Assembly (NCBI RefSeq): GCF_000369045.1
Contig: NZ_KB849797.1
Coordinates: 390,844-454,843, forward strand
DNA: 64,000 bases
DNA from: Acinetobacter pittii ATCC 19004 = CIP 70.29
Lineage (GTDB): Bacteria; Pseudomonadota; Gammaproteobacteria; Pseudomonadales; Moraxellaceae
Direction of reading: 5' to 3'
Part shown: in pieces, positions 39,675-49,794 of the stretch
Layout of the letters: every line of letters starts with the position of its first letter
Position numbering within the stretch: position 1 is the first letter of the stretch
Notes under the pieces: model-generated
Databases searched by the model: none
The model's input: the letters and a program-made list of their open reading frames with translations, nothing else
What the model was told of the DNA's origin: nothing
Translations under genes and position numbers: made by a program

Positions 39675-40859
39675 TTACTTCCTCTTTAGAAATAAATCTG
39701 CGACGCGCTCTAAATATACATCTTCTTTCATTTCTGCGGGCAATGGATAGGTCTGATTAGGCTGGATACCCTGCCCTTCAATCATATTGCCATTTGGCGT
39801 GTAGTAATGTGAGACCGTCATCTGTAGAGCCGCCCCACTTGGTAAAGGAAATAGCTTTTGCACTACACCTTTTCCATAACTTTTTTCACCCATCACCCAA
39901 GCACGCTGGTGTTCTTTCATGGCCGCAGTAAAAACTTCTGCCGCTGATGCAGAACGGTGATTAATTAATATACCCAGTTTTATATTCTGAAATTCATTGC
40001 CAGGTAGTGCCTGAAACTGCTGGTTACCTTCCGAACGGCTTTTGGTTGAAACAATAATTCCGCTATTTAAAAATAAATCTGCTGATTCAACTGCTGCCGA
40101 TAACAACCCACCCGGATTGTTTCGCAAATCGATTAAAACAGCCTTTAAACGTGGAGAACTGTTTTCTTCAATTAATCTTTTAATTTCATTAGCAGTGTCT
40201 TGTTGGAATACTCTAATTTTGAGTACAAGCACCTGATTATGTAGCATTACAGGTTCTATATCGGTTTCTATTTTTTTATTACGAACTAAGTTGATATTTC
40301 CGTTTAGCTCTTCTGCTTGTACTTGAAGTGTACTTCCTATAGAACCGTAAAGTAGGCCAAATACCTGATCTTGGTTTAAATTTTTTAAATCTTGGTTATC
40401 AATTTTGAGAATCGTCTGACCATTTCTCAAACCTAATTTATAAGAATCAGAACCGGTTTTAAGATCACGAATCATCCATTTATGAGCATGTGATTCAGGG
40501 CTTAATGCAAAATCAACTGATGCAAGATCACCCTCTGTGTATTGAATCAGTTGGCGATATTCTTCTGCCGATAAATAACGCGAATAACGATCTAACCCGC
40601 TCACTAACCCTTTTATGGCTTGTTGAAACAAGGCATCGTCAGACTTCACATCAACGTAATTATCTCGAACGATTCCATAGATTTGCACAAACTGTTGAAT
40701 CGACTCGATTGGCACCTCTGCATAGCTATGTTCCGGTTCTTCCGAATCCGAATGCAAAGGTGACATTTTTTCTTTTACAACTGGCGCTGCAAAAGCAAGT
40801 TGGCTGCAACACAGCAACATACTTACAATAAGTTTTTTATATTTAATGTGTTGCAGCAT
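39675..40859 (-). CDS. ctpA: carboxy-terminal processing protease (S41 family)
   Basis: Periplasmic protease of 394 residues with a signal peptide (ends at LAFA, residue 24), a PDZ domain (about 120-200) and the S41 Ser-Lys dyad in NHRSASAAEVF and KSYGKGVVQ. It ends with short linker. AGGTGA precedes the ATG. It follows gpmI by 15 bases on the same strand. Confidence 0.9.
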   Translation of the reverse strand: MLQHIKYKKLIVSMLLCCSQLAFAAPVVKEKMSPLHSDSEEPEHSYAEVPIESIQQFVQIYGIVRDNYVDVKSDDALFQQAIKGLVSGLDRYSRYLSAEEYRQLIQYTEGDLASVDFALSPESHAHKWMIRDLKTGSDSYKLGLRNGQTILKIDNQDLKNLNQDQVFGLLYGSIGSTLQVQAEELNGNINLVRNKKIETDIEPVMLHNQVLVLKIRVFQQDTANEIKRLIEENSSPRLKAVLIDLRNNPGGLLSAAVESADLFLNSGIIVSTKSRSEGNQQFQALPGNEFQNIKLGILINHRSASAAEVFTAAMKEHQRAWVMGEKSYGKGVVQKLFPLPSGAALQMTVSHYYTPNGNMIEGQGIQPNQTYPLPAEMKEDVYLERVADLFLKRK

Positions 40860-40874
40860 CCAATCACCTTTAAC

Positions 40875-42422
40875 TTATGCAGATAGTGTAATCAGATTAC
40901 GTCCTTGCATTTCGGCAGGAACAGGAATCTGCATTAAATTGAGAATTGTCGGTGCTACATCTGCAAGCACACCACCTTCTGCAATTGTTGCTTGTGTTGG
41001 GCCAACATAGATAAACGGCACAAGCTCGGTTGTATGTTGAGTATGCACTTGCCCACTTTCGTAGTCTTGCATTTGTTCAACGTTACCATGGTCAGCAGTA
41101 ATGAGCATATGGCCTTTTTTCGCCATAACTGCCTCATAGACACGACCTAAACAAGTATCAACCGCTTCAACTGCTTTAACCGCAGCATCAAACACACCTG
41201 TATGACCGACCATATCACCATTTGCATAGTTCACAACTAATAAGTCGTATTCACCCGAATTAATCGCTTTAACCAACTCATCAGTGACTTCATAAGCACT
41301 CATTTCTGGCTTAAGGTCATATGTCGCAACGTTTGGAGATGGAATTAAAATACGTTTTTCACCCGGATATTCATCTTCACGACCACCACTAAAGAAGAAT
41401 GTCACATGCGCATACTTTTCAGTTTCAGCAATACGTAGCTGGGTTTTACCCAAAGAAGATAAATACTCACCCAATGAGTTTTTAAGGGCTTCTGGCATAT
41501 ATGCAACTGGTGCATCAATGCTCGCCTGATAACGCGTTAACATCACAAACTTAGAAAGATTCGGTACAACTTTACGTTCAAAACCAGCAAAGTCTTTCTC
41601 TACAAATGCGCGAGTAATTTCACGAGCTCGGTCAGCACGGAAATTCATAAATACAACGCTATCACCATCTTGAACTTTAGCAATATCACCAATACGAGTC
41701 GCTTTTACAAACTCATCATTTTCATTGGCTGCATAAGCTAGCTCCAACCCTTCAACCGCTGTTTGCGCAGTACGAAGTGCTTCACCTTCGGTTAACAAGC
41801 GATAAGCTTGCTCAACACGATCCCAACGGTTGTCACGGTCCATTGCAAAGTAGCGACCAATCATGGTTGCGATACGGCCTTGGCCCGGATATTGAACAAA
41901 TAATGCATCTAATTTTTCTAAAGACGGCTGAGCACTACGTGGAGGTGTATCACGACCATCAAGGAACGCGTGTAAGTAAACTTTTGCACCGCGTTTTAAT
42001 GCAAGCTCACACATCGCCACAATATGATCTTCATGTGAATGGACGCCACCTTCTGAAAGTAGCCCCATAATATGGACAGCACCGCCAGCAGCTTTGGCTT
42101 TTTCAACAGCGTCGATCAACACTTCATGTTTGAAAAAGTCACCAGTACGGATATCTTTAGTAATACGGGTAAAGTCTTGATATAACACACGGCCAGCGCC
42201 AAGATTCATATGGCCAACTTCAGAGTTCCCCATTTGCCCATCAGGCAATCCAACATCTTCACCTGAACCAGAAATTAGACTATTCGGATGCTTGGCTTTC
42301 ATTGCCGCCAAATTTGGTGTTTTTGCTGCAAGAAAAGCATTATCTTCAATCGCTTCACGGTGTCCAACACCATCCATAATGACCAGAACGTGAGGGATCT
42401 TGCCAGCAGTTGCATCCGTCAT
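40875..42422 (-). CDS. gpmI: 2,3-bisphosphoglycerate-independent phosphoglycerate mutase
   Basis: Interconverts 3- and 2-phosphoglycerate. The 515 residues have the alkaline-phosphatase-like metal sites (VLVIMDGVG, phosphoserine nucleophile in [23 protein letters not shown]). I start at the ATG at 42422; the upstream TTG at 42428 adds two residues. ctpA follows. Confidence 0.95.
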   Translation of the reverse strand: MTDATAGKIPHVLVIMDGVGHREAIEDNAFLAAKTPNLAAMKAKHPNSLISGSGEDVGLPDGQMGNSEVGHMNLGAGRVLYQDFTRITKDIRTGDFFKHEVLIDAVEKAKAAGGAVHIMGLLSEGGVHSHEDHIVAMCELALKRGAKVYLHAFLDGRDTPPRSAQPSLEKLDALFVQYPGQGRIATMIGRYFAMDRDNRWDRVEQAYRLLTEGEALRTAQTAVEGLELAYAANENDEFVKATRIGDIAKVQDGDSVVFMNFRADRAREITRAFVEKDFAGFERKVVPNLSKFVMLTRYQASIDAPVAYMPEALKNSLGEYLSSLGKTQLRIAETEKYAHVTFFFSGGREDEYPGEKRILIPSPNVATYDLKPEMSAYEVTDELVKAINSGEYDLLVVNYANGDMVGHTGVFDAAVKAVEAVDTCLGRVYEAVMAKKGHMLITADHGNVEQMQDYESGQVHTQHTTELVPFIYVGPTQATIAEGGVLADVAPTILNLMQIPVPAEMQGRNLITLSA

Positions 42423-42548
42423 AATCAATTTCTCTTTTGTCTACAATTTCGTCACAATATCTTACCGAATTTTCGGTCAAGACTCTATTTATTCCTATGG
42501 CTTTCACCAATATCCGCGATTGATGAAAACCATAAATATCACTTATTT

Positions 42549-43619
42549 CTAGCGAGCGCGGTAAAGCAAATAACTTCCGGCACCAAACATTAGCAAGATA
42601 GGCACAAGTACGAACCATGCTGGAGATGGAGAATAAACCAAGCTTGCATAGCCCAAGAAATCTTGCAAATAATAGAAACTCAAACCAATAAACAATGCGA
42701 TCACCAAACGAAAACCCATTGATTGTTGGCGTAACGGTCCAAAAATAAAAGAACATGCCACGAGAACTAATGCGATGAGTGAAAATGGCGAAGCAACTTT
42801 TTGCCAGAAAGCCAATTGGTACGTCTTTGGTACCTGACTATATTCATCCATATAACGCATAAAGCTAATCAGTTGGCTTGGCGATAAATCTTCAGGATCT
42901 AAAGTCACCATATGCACATATTTAGGCTGTAATGCTAAAGCAAGCGATTGTTCTTCATGGTCAGTTTTGATGGCATTGCCTGCCGCCAAAATGTCCATTT
43001 GTTCAGCTTTTTTCAAAGCCCATTGACCATTTTTAATAAACTGTCCTTGCTGAGCATTAATTAATGATTGCAAGTAATAGTTCTGGTCAAAGTCGACCAC
43101 TTGAATGTCTCTTAAATTGCCTTGAGAGTTAGCATAGTCGATATAGATAAATCGCTGCCCTTCACGTGACCAATAGCCTTTAACTTCACCTAAAGCAGCT
43201 ACTGAACGATGGCTTTTAACACTTTGTGCTTTTTCATTGGTATAAGGAATAACCCATTCACTTAAAGCAAACGACAAAATAATAAGCAGTAAAGCTGAGC
43301 GCATAACCCAACCAACAATACGCCATAAGCTAACACCGACTGAACGCATAACAATGAGTTCACTACTCGTTGCCAATGAGCCCAGTCCAATCACAGCACC
43401 AATCAAGGCAGAGATAGGTAAAATTTCATAGAGATAGCGAGGAGCTCCCCACAGGACATAGACGAGAGCTTGCCATGCGTTATAGTCTGGTTTGAGCTCA
43501 CCCAACTCACCAAGATATGTAAATAAGACCTGAAGAATGGACAAAACAACTGTGGTGCCAAACATCGCAAGCGCAGTGGTTTTCGTCACATATTTGGCGA
43601 CTATTCGACGTGCTAACAT
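42549..43619 (-). CDS. lptG: LPS export permease LptG
   Basis: Half of the LptFG inner-membrane transporter that passes lipopolysaccharide or lipooligosaccharide toward LptC. Six membrane helices with a periplasmic beta-jellyroll insert (about 115-270), 356 residues. Its start shares one base with the lptF stop, so translation is coupled. Confidence 0.93.
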   Translation of the reverse strand: MLARRIVAKYVTKTTALAMFGTTVVLSILQVLFTYLGELGELKPDYNAWQALVYVLWGAPRYLYEILPISALIGAVIGLGSLATSSELIVMRSVGVSLWRIVGWVMRSALLLIILSFALSEWVIPYTNEKAQSVKSHRSVAALGEVKGYWSREGQRFIYIDYANSQGNLRDIQVVDFDQNYYLQSLINAQQGQFIKNGQWALKKAEQMDILAAGNAIKTDHEEQSLALALQPKYVHMVTLDPEDLSPSQLISFMRYMDEYSQVPKTYQLAFWQKVASPFSLIALVLVACSFIFGPLRQQSMGFRLVIALFIGLSFYYLQDFLGYASLVYSPSPAWFVLVPILLMFGAGSYLLYRAR

Positions 43620-44719
43620 TATAATTTCACTCGCTTGATCTGTTTCTTGATTTTTGGTCCTAACTTCTGCTTACGTGAGAATAAGGCGGCAGCAACGCCA
43701 TACACAACTAACACGGCAGGATAAGCCCAAATATCGAGTTCTTCTTTACTAATACGAGTCTTGATTGCAATCATTAATACGATCAGACTGGAAAAAATAA
43801 AAATCGCCGGAATAAGACGGTAATAACGGCCTTGTCGTGGGCTCACCTCAGACAATGCCACTGATAGCATTAACGCAATAACAATGGTGAATGGCCCAAA
43901 TAAACGCCATCCCAACTCACTTCTGATGACTGGATCATTTGTTTTTGAAAAGAGTTTTGTTGTTGATAGTGCTTCTACATCGCCACTCTCAAACTTAACA
44001 TCTTTGTCATTTTCTAAACGTAGACGATAAGACTGAAACTCTGCTTGTGTATATTTTGGTTGTCCCGGAAATATTTCATAGCGACGACCTTGTACCAGAT
44101 CAACGACATTGGCGGTGTCATTTGCAACTTCTACACGAGTCGCTTCTTTTGCCAAAATCATAACATCTGGCTTATCTTCTTTAGCAGCGCGTTGATAAAA
44201 GAAAATATCCTTCAAATTCTTTCGGTCTTCTGACAATGAACCTGCATAGATCGTATATGGCCCAGAGGAAATAAACTCTCTTGGTCGAACCAAATCGAAA
44301 CCTGTCCGAACAGCTTGTGTAGTTGTCAGTTTTTCAAACTCACGTAGTCCCCATGGCGTCATCCAGAGCATAAGCACAGACTGAAAAACCATATAAACAA
44401 GCGTCATTGGAATGAGTAATCGTGCTAATTGATGACGGCTTACACCACTACCATTTAATACAGCCATTTCATGGTCAACATATAAACGACCAAACACCAA
44501 CATTAAACCAATGAAAAAACCCAATGGTAAAATGAGTGTTAGAAATTCAGGTAAACGATATCCAATGATGCTAAACAAGATACTGGCATCTAAACGCCCC
44601 TGCGCCGCCACACCAAAGTATTTGATCAGACGACCACCCATCATGATTAGGGTCAGTAAAGAAATGACCACCAATGAGGTAGAGACAACTTGCTTGACGA
44701 GATAACGCCGAATAATCAA
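43619..44719 (-). CDS. lptF: LPS export permease LptF
   Basis: Partner of LptG, 366 residues, same architecture: three membrane helices, a periplasmic jellyroll (about 115-265), three more helices. It begins the lptF-lptG operon and diverges from pepA. Confidence 0.93.
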   Translation of the reverse strand: MIIRRYLVKQVVSTSLVVISLLTLIMMGGRLIKYFGVAAQGRLDASILFSIIGYRLPEFLTLILPLGFFIGLMLVFGRLYVDHEMAVLNGSGVSRHQLARLLIPMTLVYMVFQSVLMLWMTPWGLREFEKLTTTQAVRTGFDLVRPREFISSGPYTIYAGSLSEDRKNLKDIFFYQRAAKEDKPDVMILAKEATRVEVANDTANVVDLVQGRRYEIFPGQPKYTQAEFQSYRLRLENDKDVKFESGDVEALSTTKLFSKTNDPVIRSELGWRLFGPFTIVIALMLSVALSEVSPRQGRYYRLIPAIFIFSSLIVLMIAIKTRISKEELDIWAYPAVLVVYGVAAALFSRKQKLGPKIKKQIKRVKL

Positions 44720-44862
44720 AGTAATACTTCCAAAAGGCTAATCGGGACGTGTGCTAGTTTACCCGAATGTTAAAAATATAAAACCGCACATTGCAACGCT
44801 ATGCTTGAAAGTGTTTCAATGTTTTAATCCAACATAACTTTCTATAGGCAATCACGGCAGCC

Positions 44863-46311
44863 ATGAAATTTACAACTTATACAACTTTTCCCGAACAGAC
44901 ATCTAATGAATCTTTGTGGGTTTTAGTTGATTCAGAACAGCTACAAAGCAACATCAACACATATCAAATCAATAACCTAGAAAGCGTTCTTACTGCCACC
45001 CAATTCAAAGGCAACTTCAATGAAACTCTGCCTTTATTCGGTCAGATTTCAAATCAACCTCATAGCCAATTACTTGGACTAGGAAAAACAGCCGAACTTC
45101 AGGCGGTTAAGCTCGCTAAACTTGCCCAAACCATTATCAAATCGACACAAAATAAATTTAAGCATATCGCGATTGATATTGCTGCGTTACCTGTCGAATA
45201 CCATTATTTATTCGCTTTAAGCTTAACTCAAGCAGCTTATGGTTATGATGAGTTTAAATCGAAAAAAAATGAATTTGTGTTACAACAGGTTGATTTAATT
45301 AGTTCAACAACGAGCCTCGATGAAAAACAACTGGCTTTAGTGCATGCCGTACAGTCTGGTCAGTCGTATGCACGTGACCTTGGAAACCGTCCAGGTAACA
45401 TTTGCTTCCCTGAATATTTGGCAGAACAAGCATTAGCTTTAGCTGCAGAATTCCCTGACTTACTCAAAGTAACTGTCTTAAATGAACAGCAAATGGCTGA
45501 TTTAGGTATGTATGCTTTTCTTGCAGTCAGCAAAGGATCTGAACGTCCGGGTCGTATCGTAACACTCGAATACCAAGCTGGAATTGATCAAGCGCCTGTT
45601 GTGCTTGTTGGTAAAGGCGTTACTTTTGATACAGGCGGTATTTCTTTAAAACCAGGCCTAGGCATGGATGAAATGAAGTTCGATATGTGCGGTGCAGCCT
45701 CTGTACTAGGTACTATTCGCGCGCTATGCGAGGCAAGACTTCCTATTCATGTCGTTGGAGCAATTGCAGCTGCGGAAAACATGCCTTCAGGTAAAGCAAC
45801 TCGCCCAGGCGATATTGTGACAACCATGAGCGGACAAACTGTTGAAATTTTAAATACCGATGCGGAAGGTCGTTTGGTACTGTGCGACACATTGACCTAT
45901 ATCAAACGTTTCAATCCAGCAGTCGTGGTTGATATCGCAACATTAACTGGTGCATGTGTAGTCGCTTTAGGTAAAGTACTGAGTGGGTTATTCTCACCAG
46001 ATGATGCTTTAGCAGCTGAACTTCAACAAGCGGGTGAGCAATCATTTGACCGTGTATGGCGTATGCCAGTGATTGAGGATTATCAAGAATTACTTGATTC
46101 ACCATTTGCTGACATTGCGAACATCGGCGGTCCATACGGCGGTGCAATTACGGCAGCATGCTTCCTTGAGCGCTTTACACGTGAGTACCGTTGGGCTCAT
46201 TTAGATGTAGCAGGAACAGCATGGTTATCTGGTCCAGCTAAAGGTGCAACAGGTCGCCCAGTACCATTACTCATGCAATTTTTAGCGAATCGTGTAAATA
46301 CGAATGGCTAA
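44863..46311 (+). CDS. pepA: leucyl aminopeptidase PepA
   Basis: Cytosolic M17 aminopeptidase of 482 residues; also a DNA-binding protein for Xer sites in E. coli. Metal and active-site motifs [20 protein letters not shown] and signature [10 protein letters not shown] are complete. holC starts 8 bases before its end. Confidence 0.95.
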   Translation: MKFTTYTTFPEQTSNESLWVLVDSEQLQSNINTYQINNLESVLTATQFKGNFNETLPLFGQISNQPHSQLLGLGKTAELQAVKLAKLAQTIIKSTQNKFKHIAIDIAALPVEYHYLFALSLTQAAYGYDEFKSKKNEFVLQQVDLISSTTSLDEKQLALVHAVQSGQSYARDLGNRPGNICFPEYLAEQALALAAEFPDLLKVTVLNEQQMADLGMYAFLAVSKGSERPGRIVTLEYQAGIDQAPVVLVGKGVTFDTGGISLKPGLGMDEMKFDMCGAASVLGTIRALCEARLPIHVVGAIAAAENMPSGKATRPGDIVTTMSGQTVEILNTDAEGRLVLCDTLTYIKRFNPAVVVDIATLTGACVVALGKVLSGLFSPDDALAAELQQAGEQSFDRVWRMPVIEDYQELLDSPFADIANIGGPYGGAITAACFLERFTREYRWAHLDVAGTAWLSGPAKGATGRPVPLLMQFLANRVNTNG

Positions 46312-46711
46312 AGTTAGTTTTTATCTGTTTGAAACCAGTGAAGAACGGCAAGTCGATAGTGCTTGCCGTTTATGCCGAAAGATTTTACAGAAGCATCCTA
46401 AAATCTGGTGGTATTGCCCAGATGTGCAGCTACAACAAACTCTTGATGAAAGATTATGGGATTTCGACCCTGCAAGTTTCATTGCGCATGGCATTGACCA
46501 AGCTGAAGCTGCTGTATGTATTTCGGCTAAACAACCGCTTGAACAAGGCTTGTTAGTATTTAATTTTAACAATCATGCACTTGAACAAGTTGATCATTTT
46601 AGCCACATTATAGAAATTGTTGAAAATAATGAAACAGCCAAGCAAATTGGCCGAGAAAAATTTAAAATGTATCGCCGTTTGGGTATAGAACCGCGGACCT
46701 TTAAATTATAA
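46304..46711 (+). CDS. holC: DNA polymerase III chi subunit
   Basis: Links the clamp loader to single-strand binding protein. 135 residues with the HolC motifs [27 protein letters not shown] and [13 protein letters not shown]. It overlaps pepA by 8 bases, the order seen in gammaproteobacteria. Confidence 0.92.
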   Translation: MAKVSFYLFETSEERQVDSACRLCRKILQKHPKIWWYCPDVQLQQTLDERLWDFDPASFIAHGIDQAEAAVCISAKQPLEQGLLVFNFNNHALEQVDHFSHIIEIVENNETAKQIGREKFKMYRRLGIEPRTFKL

Positions 46712-46749
46712 CGCGCTAAAATGTAAATACTGTTGAACAAAGGAGAAGC

Positions 46750-47388
46750 ATGGTGGCATTAAATGTCGGGCAAGATTTTAAAAAAAGATGGTTAAATGCG
46801 CCTGAAGCTGTCCGTCATGCCTATCAACAAGATCTGGCACGTATTTGCGACCTATTAGAACCACAAACCCCTATTCAGCTTTGGGTTTTAAATGACGAAA
46901 AAGCGCAGTTAGAATCGCAGCAAAAAATTGAACAAGCTTACGCGGACCTTAAGGCAGAGCTTATTGAGCAAGCACGTATCCGTCGTCAGCTCGCTTTAGA
47001 AAAAGCGCTTGCTGACAAACGTGCATCAGAAGCTGCTTATGCTGCGGAGTTGCAAGCAGACGAAATTCGCAAGTTTAATGAACAGACTGAAACATTACAG
47101 ACATTACGTAGTCATTTAGAACAAGAAGTTGCAGAACAAACTGCACGTTATCAGAAAAACCCTGAAACCCCAGCCGTCAATTACTCTGCTGGCGTAAAAC
47201 TTAGTATCACCGATGATCAAATCTTATCTGAGCTTGAAAGTTTACGCATTCGTTTAGAACTTGAAGCTGAAAACTTAATTGAAGAGTCCGTAACGGCTTT
47301 CCGAGCTAAACTACATTCGGCAGCTCAAGAAGAAATTGAATATATTTTAAAGAACTCTAAGTTTTCTGATGAAAAAATAGAGAAGTAA
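46750..47388 (+). CDS. uncharacterised coiled-coil protein
   Basis: I do not recognise the family. 212 residues, mostly Ala/Glu/Gln/Leu heptad-like sequence, with two coiled-coil stretches (about 60-135 and 155-205) split by KNPETPAVNYSAGVKLSI. It has no signal peptide or membrane helix. AAAGGAG precedes the start, with ATG 46750 or the adjacent GTG. It follows holC by 38 bases, a place usually held by valS in related bacteria. Role unknown; a structural or scaffolding protein is possible. Confidence 0.75.
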   Translation: MVALNVGQDFKKRWLNAPEAVRHAYQQDLARICDLLEPQTPIQLWVLNDEKAQLESQQKIEQAYADLKAELIEQARIRRQLALEKALADKRASEAAYAAELQADEIRKFNEQTETLQTLRSHLEQEVAEQTARYQKNPETPAVNYSAGVKLSITDDQILSELESLRIRLELEAENLIEESVTAFRAKLHSAAQEEIEYILKNSKFSDEKIEK

Positions 47389-47404
47389 AGTTTTAAAACT
47401 TCTT

Positions 47405-47444
47405 CTGTCATAAAACTGACACCTATATGTCACAAAATAGACAT
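47405..47444 (+). promoter_or_regulatory. tandem PhoB (Pho) box
   Basis: CTGTCATAAAACTGACAC (47405-47422) matches the 18-base Pho box consensus at all but one position. The next half-sites, TGTCA at 47428 and AGACA at 47439, continue the series, so half-sites begin at 47406, 47417, 47428 and 47439, exactly 11 bases apart. Two candidate -10 hexamers, TATTCT (47451) and TAGATC (47459), follow. The same-strand gene is the 72-residue protein at 47520. Confidence 0.8.
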
Positions 47445-47519
47445 AAATATTATTCTTGTAGATCAATTGATTATGAGAATAGAAAGTAGTGATTTTAAGA
47501 TAATTAATGAGGGTAAGAA

Positions 47520-47738
47520 ATGGACATTCCACATCAGATTTCAAAGCAACTTGAGCAGCTTAATCAGGGTGAGCAATGGACATTTTCAGCACAAGAACTT
47601 TATATGAGTCATAACGACTTTAATTCGCTTTCAATCTTGCTGACACGAGCGTCGGAAAAAGGTGAGTTTTCAATTACACGCACTCAGCATACTAAACCAT
47701 GGGTTGGCACACATTCGGTTACACTCACCAAGCATTAA
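47520..47738 (+). CDS. small protein of unknown function, probable Pho regulon member
   Basis: A 72-residue soluble protein with no signal peptide, Cys or known motif. Helical first half (QISKQLEQLNQGEQW), then a beta-rich second half (EFSITRTQHTKPWV, THSVTLTKH). GAGGGTAAGAA sits just before the ATG, and a terminator follows the stop, so the gene is a complete monocistronic unit. The tandem Pho box upstream predicts induction under phosphate starvation. No function can be assigned. Confidence 0.78.
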   Translation: MDIPHQISKQLEQLNQGEQWTFSAQELYMSHNDFNSLSILLTRASEKGEFSITRTQHTKPWVGTHSVTLTKH

Positions 47739-47749
47739 TTTTTAAAAAT

Positions 47750-47781
47750 AAAAAAACCGGAACATATGTCCGGTTTTTTTA
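47750..47781. terminator. terminator between the 72-residue gene and ribE
   Basis: AAAAAACCGGA, 7-base loop, TCCGGTTTTTTT; works in both directions for the converging genes. Confidence 0.85.
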
Positions 47782-47798
47782 TTTTGATGATCTGGCTT

Positions 47799-48458
47799 TT
47801 ATTTTAAAAAACCATTTTCAGCTAAAAAAGCCATACTAATATTTGACTCAGTTTTTTGCTCAGCTGCTTTATCACCTAGCAATAAACGCTCGATATAACG
47901 CGCCAACACGTCGACTTCAAGGTTGACCTTACTGCCTACTTGCCACGTTCCAATATTGGTACGTTCTGCAGTATGCGGAATCAAATTCAAGCTTAAAATA
48001 TTTCCACGCAAGTGGTTAATCGTTAAGCTAATTCCGTCAACGGTTACAGAGCCTTTTTCCGCCAAATATTTAGCAAGTTCTGTCGGTGCTGTAACTTCAT
48101 AATAGATTGATCGAGCATCTTCACGCACTACGGTAATTTCACCTACGCCATCAACATGACCACTTACAATGTGCCCACCAAAGCGCGTTGTCGGTAACAT
48201 TGCCTTTTCAACATTGACACGTTGCCCAACTTTCCAGTTACCCAAAGTCGTTCGATTTAAACTTTCACGGGAAACATCTGCTGCGTACCAGTTATCGCCC
48301 CATTCAATCACTGTAAGACAAATACCATTGGTTGCAATCGAATCACCCAAATGTACATCAGACATATCCAGATCAGTCTGAATACGTAGACGTACATCAC
48401 CACCTACACTTTGCAGGCTTTCAACTTTACCTAAACTTTCAATGATGCCTGTAAACAT
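47799..48458 (-). CDS. ribE: riboflavin synthase alpha subunit
   Basis: Final riboflavin step, dismutating dimethylribityllumazine. 219 residues with the N-terminal MFTGIIES and two lumazine-binding repeats (about 1-95 and 98-195), each with GHxVxGHVDG- or TVDGISLTI-type sequence. The gene lies at the end of nrdR-ribD-methyltransferase-ribE. Confidence 0.94.
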   Translation of the reverse strand: MFTGIIESLGKVESLQSVGGDVRLRIQTDLDMSDVHLGDSIATNGICLTVIEWGDNWYAADVSRESLNRTTLGNWKVGQRVNVEKAMLPTTRFGGHIVSGHVDGVGEITVVREDARSIYYEVTAPTELAKYLAEKGSVTVDGISLTINHLRGNILSLNLIPHTAERTNIGTWQVGSKVNLEVDVLARYIERLLLGDKAAEQKTESNISMAFLAENGFLK

Positions 48459-48501
48459 GGCTCAATCTCCAAATCTTTTTACACTGCTTAAATTGCAGCG
48501 C

Positions 48502-49794
48502 TTACCAAAGTGCGAGCTGTGTACTATTGCCTGAGGTATCTACACCACCTAGCTCGGCGAAGTGGTAAAGCTGGCCTAATAACTGACGTAATGGTGGTCC
48601 TGACTTAGCATGAGTATCAGTAATCACAATAAACTCAAGCACGCGTGCACGTTCAGACTGTCGTTGTTTACTCACTCGATAGCGCGGAACATCTTGTGTT
48701 AACAAGGTTACTTTGCCTCGTTCCAGATTGGCCATAAGTAAATCTTTCGGTTCGATATTACCATCAGTTGAATAGCTGGTCAGAATATAGCGCGCATTGA
48801 TCGTTGAGAGTAATTTCTCATATGCATCTTTTGCATGTTTAGAAGAGTTATATGGACTCGGACGCTCTTTACGCCATGCTCTATCAATACCACTCTTATA
48901 ACCTTTAGTATCTGGTGATGGTAAATCCACCTGATCCCATAAAGTTAATGCATTTAAAACGTGGTAATTACTACTATATGCGTGCTGGTTATATGGTGGA
49001 TCGAGATAGGCAACATCAACCTCAAAACCACTCATTTGATTTGCTAGATGTTGTGAATCTACACACCACATTTCAGCAGCCGGACGTTTGCGATCACCAA
49101 TCTCACAAAAACGGCTCGGTGTTAACCAAAGTAATGATTCAATTCGTTCTAGCGCAGTTTGAGTACGTCCGCCCCACCCTTGGTGGAAGCTTTTAAATAC
49201 ACCACTGGTGTTACTGACAAAACTAGCTGAATAGAGCAATGGCGCAAGCAAAGCGCTCATCTCTACATCATTAATTGCACCTTGTGCCTGCCATGTTGCG
49301 ATCTGCTGACGAATTGCATCGATACGCATACCGTTACGGCGTTTAAAGAATAAACGGTCACGGGTTGGATCGTATACATCATCGTTACGTGGACAAAGGT
49401 TATGCGTTACCCAACCTTTAACTTCAGGTAAACGATTTAAATAGTCGATTGCCTTTTGATAGCCACCCAGTTCTTTAAAAGCAGGCGCATCTACACAGGC
49501 TAAAATCGCATGATTTAAAGCATGACTATAAGGTTCCCAGTCGTTTGCAATGACTCGGTAACCATTTTGACGTGCTAAACGAGATACAACGCCACTGCCG
49601 GCAAAGAAATCGGCAAAAATCGGTGGATTCTTTTTCTTGCTATTCAGTGTCCCTGTAATTTCAAGGGCTTCTAAAATTAGATGGAGCAATCGGCGCTTGT
49701 TACCCAAGTACGGCACAAGCTGATGGAAAAGATATTCGTCTGTCGTACGGGCTGCATGACGACGTTTGTGATAAACCGAAGGCTCTGAATTCAT
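48502..49794 (-). CDS. aamA: orphan adenine DNA methyltransferase, D12 class
   Basis: N6-adenine methyltransferase of 430 residues. YLGNKRRLL and DFFAGSGVVSRLA (about 64-76) form the SAM site (motif I), and DPPYNQHAYSSNYH (about 265-278) is the catalytic motif IV. No restriction gene is next to it. It sits between ribD and ribE; its start overlaps the ribD stop in ATGA. From memory it corresponds to A. baumannii AamA, reported to methylate within GAATTC; I cannot verify that here. A GAATTC overlaps its own start codon (49787-49792). Confidence 0.85.
   Translation of the reverse strand: MNSEPSVYHKRRHAARTTDEYLFHQLVPYLGNKRRLLHLILEALEITGTLNSKKKNPPIFADFFAGSGVVSRLARQNGYRVIANDWEPYSHALNHAILACVDAPAFKELGGYQKAIDYLNRLPEVKGWVTHNLCPRNDDVYDPTRDRLFFKRRNGMRIDAIRQQIATWQAQGAINDVEMSALLAPLLYSASFVSNTSGVFKSFHQGWGGRTQTALERIESLLWLTPSRFCEIGDRKRPAAEMWCVDSQHLANQMSGFEVDVAYLDPPYNQHAYSSNYHVLNALTLWDQVDLPSPDTKGYKSGIDRAWRKERPSPYNSSKHAKDAYEKLLSTINARYILTSYSTDGNIEPKDLLMANLERGKVTLLTQDVPRYRVSKQRQSERARVLEFIVITDTHAKSGPPLRQLLGQLYHFAELGGVDTSGNSTQLALW

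Noticed and set aside
40490..40831. 113-residue plus-strand frame inside ctpA
   Set aside because: Fully antisense to a well-supported gene, no ribosome site or motif.
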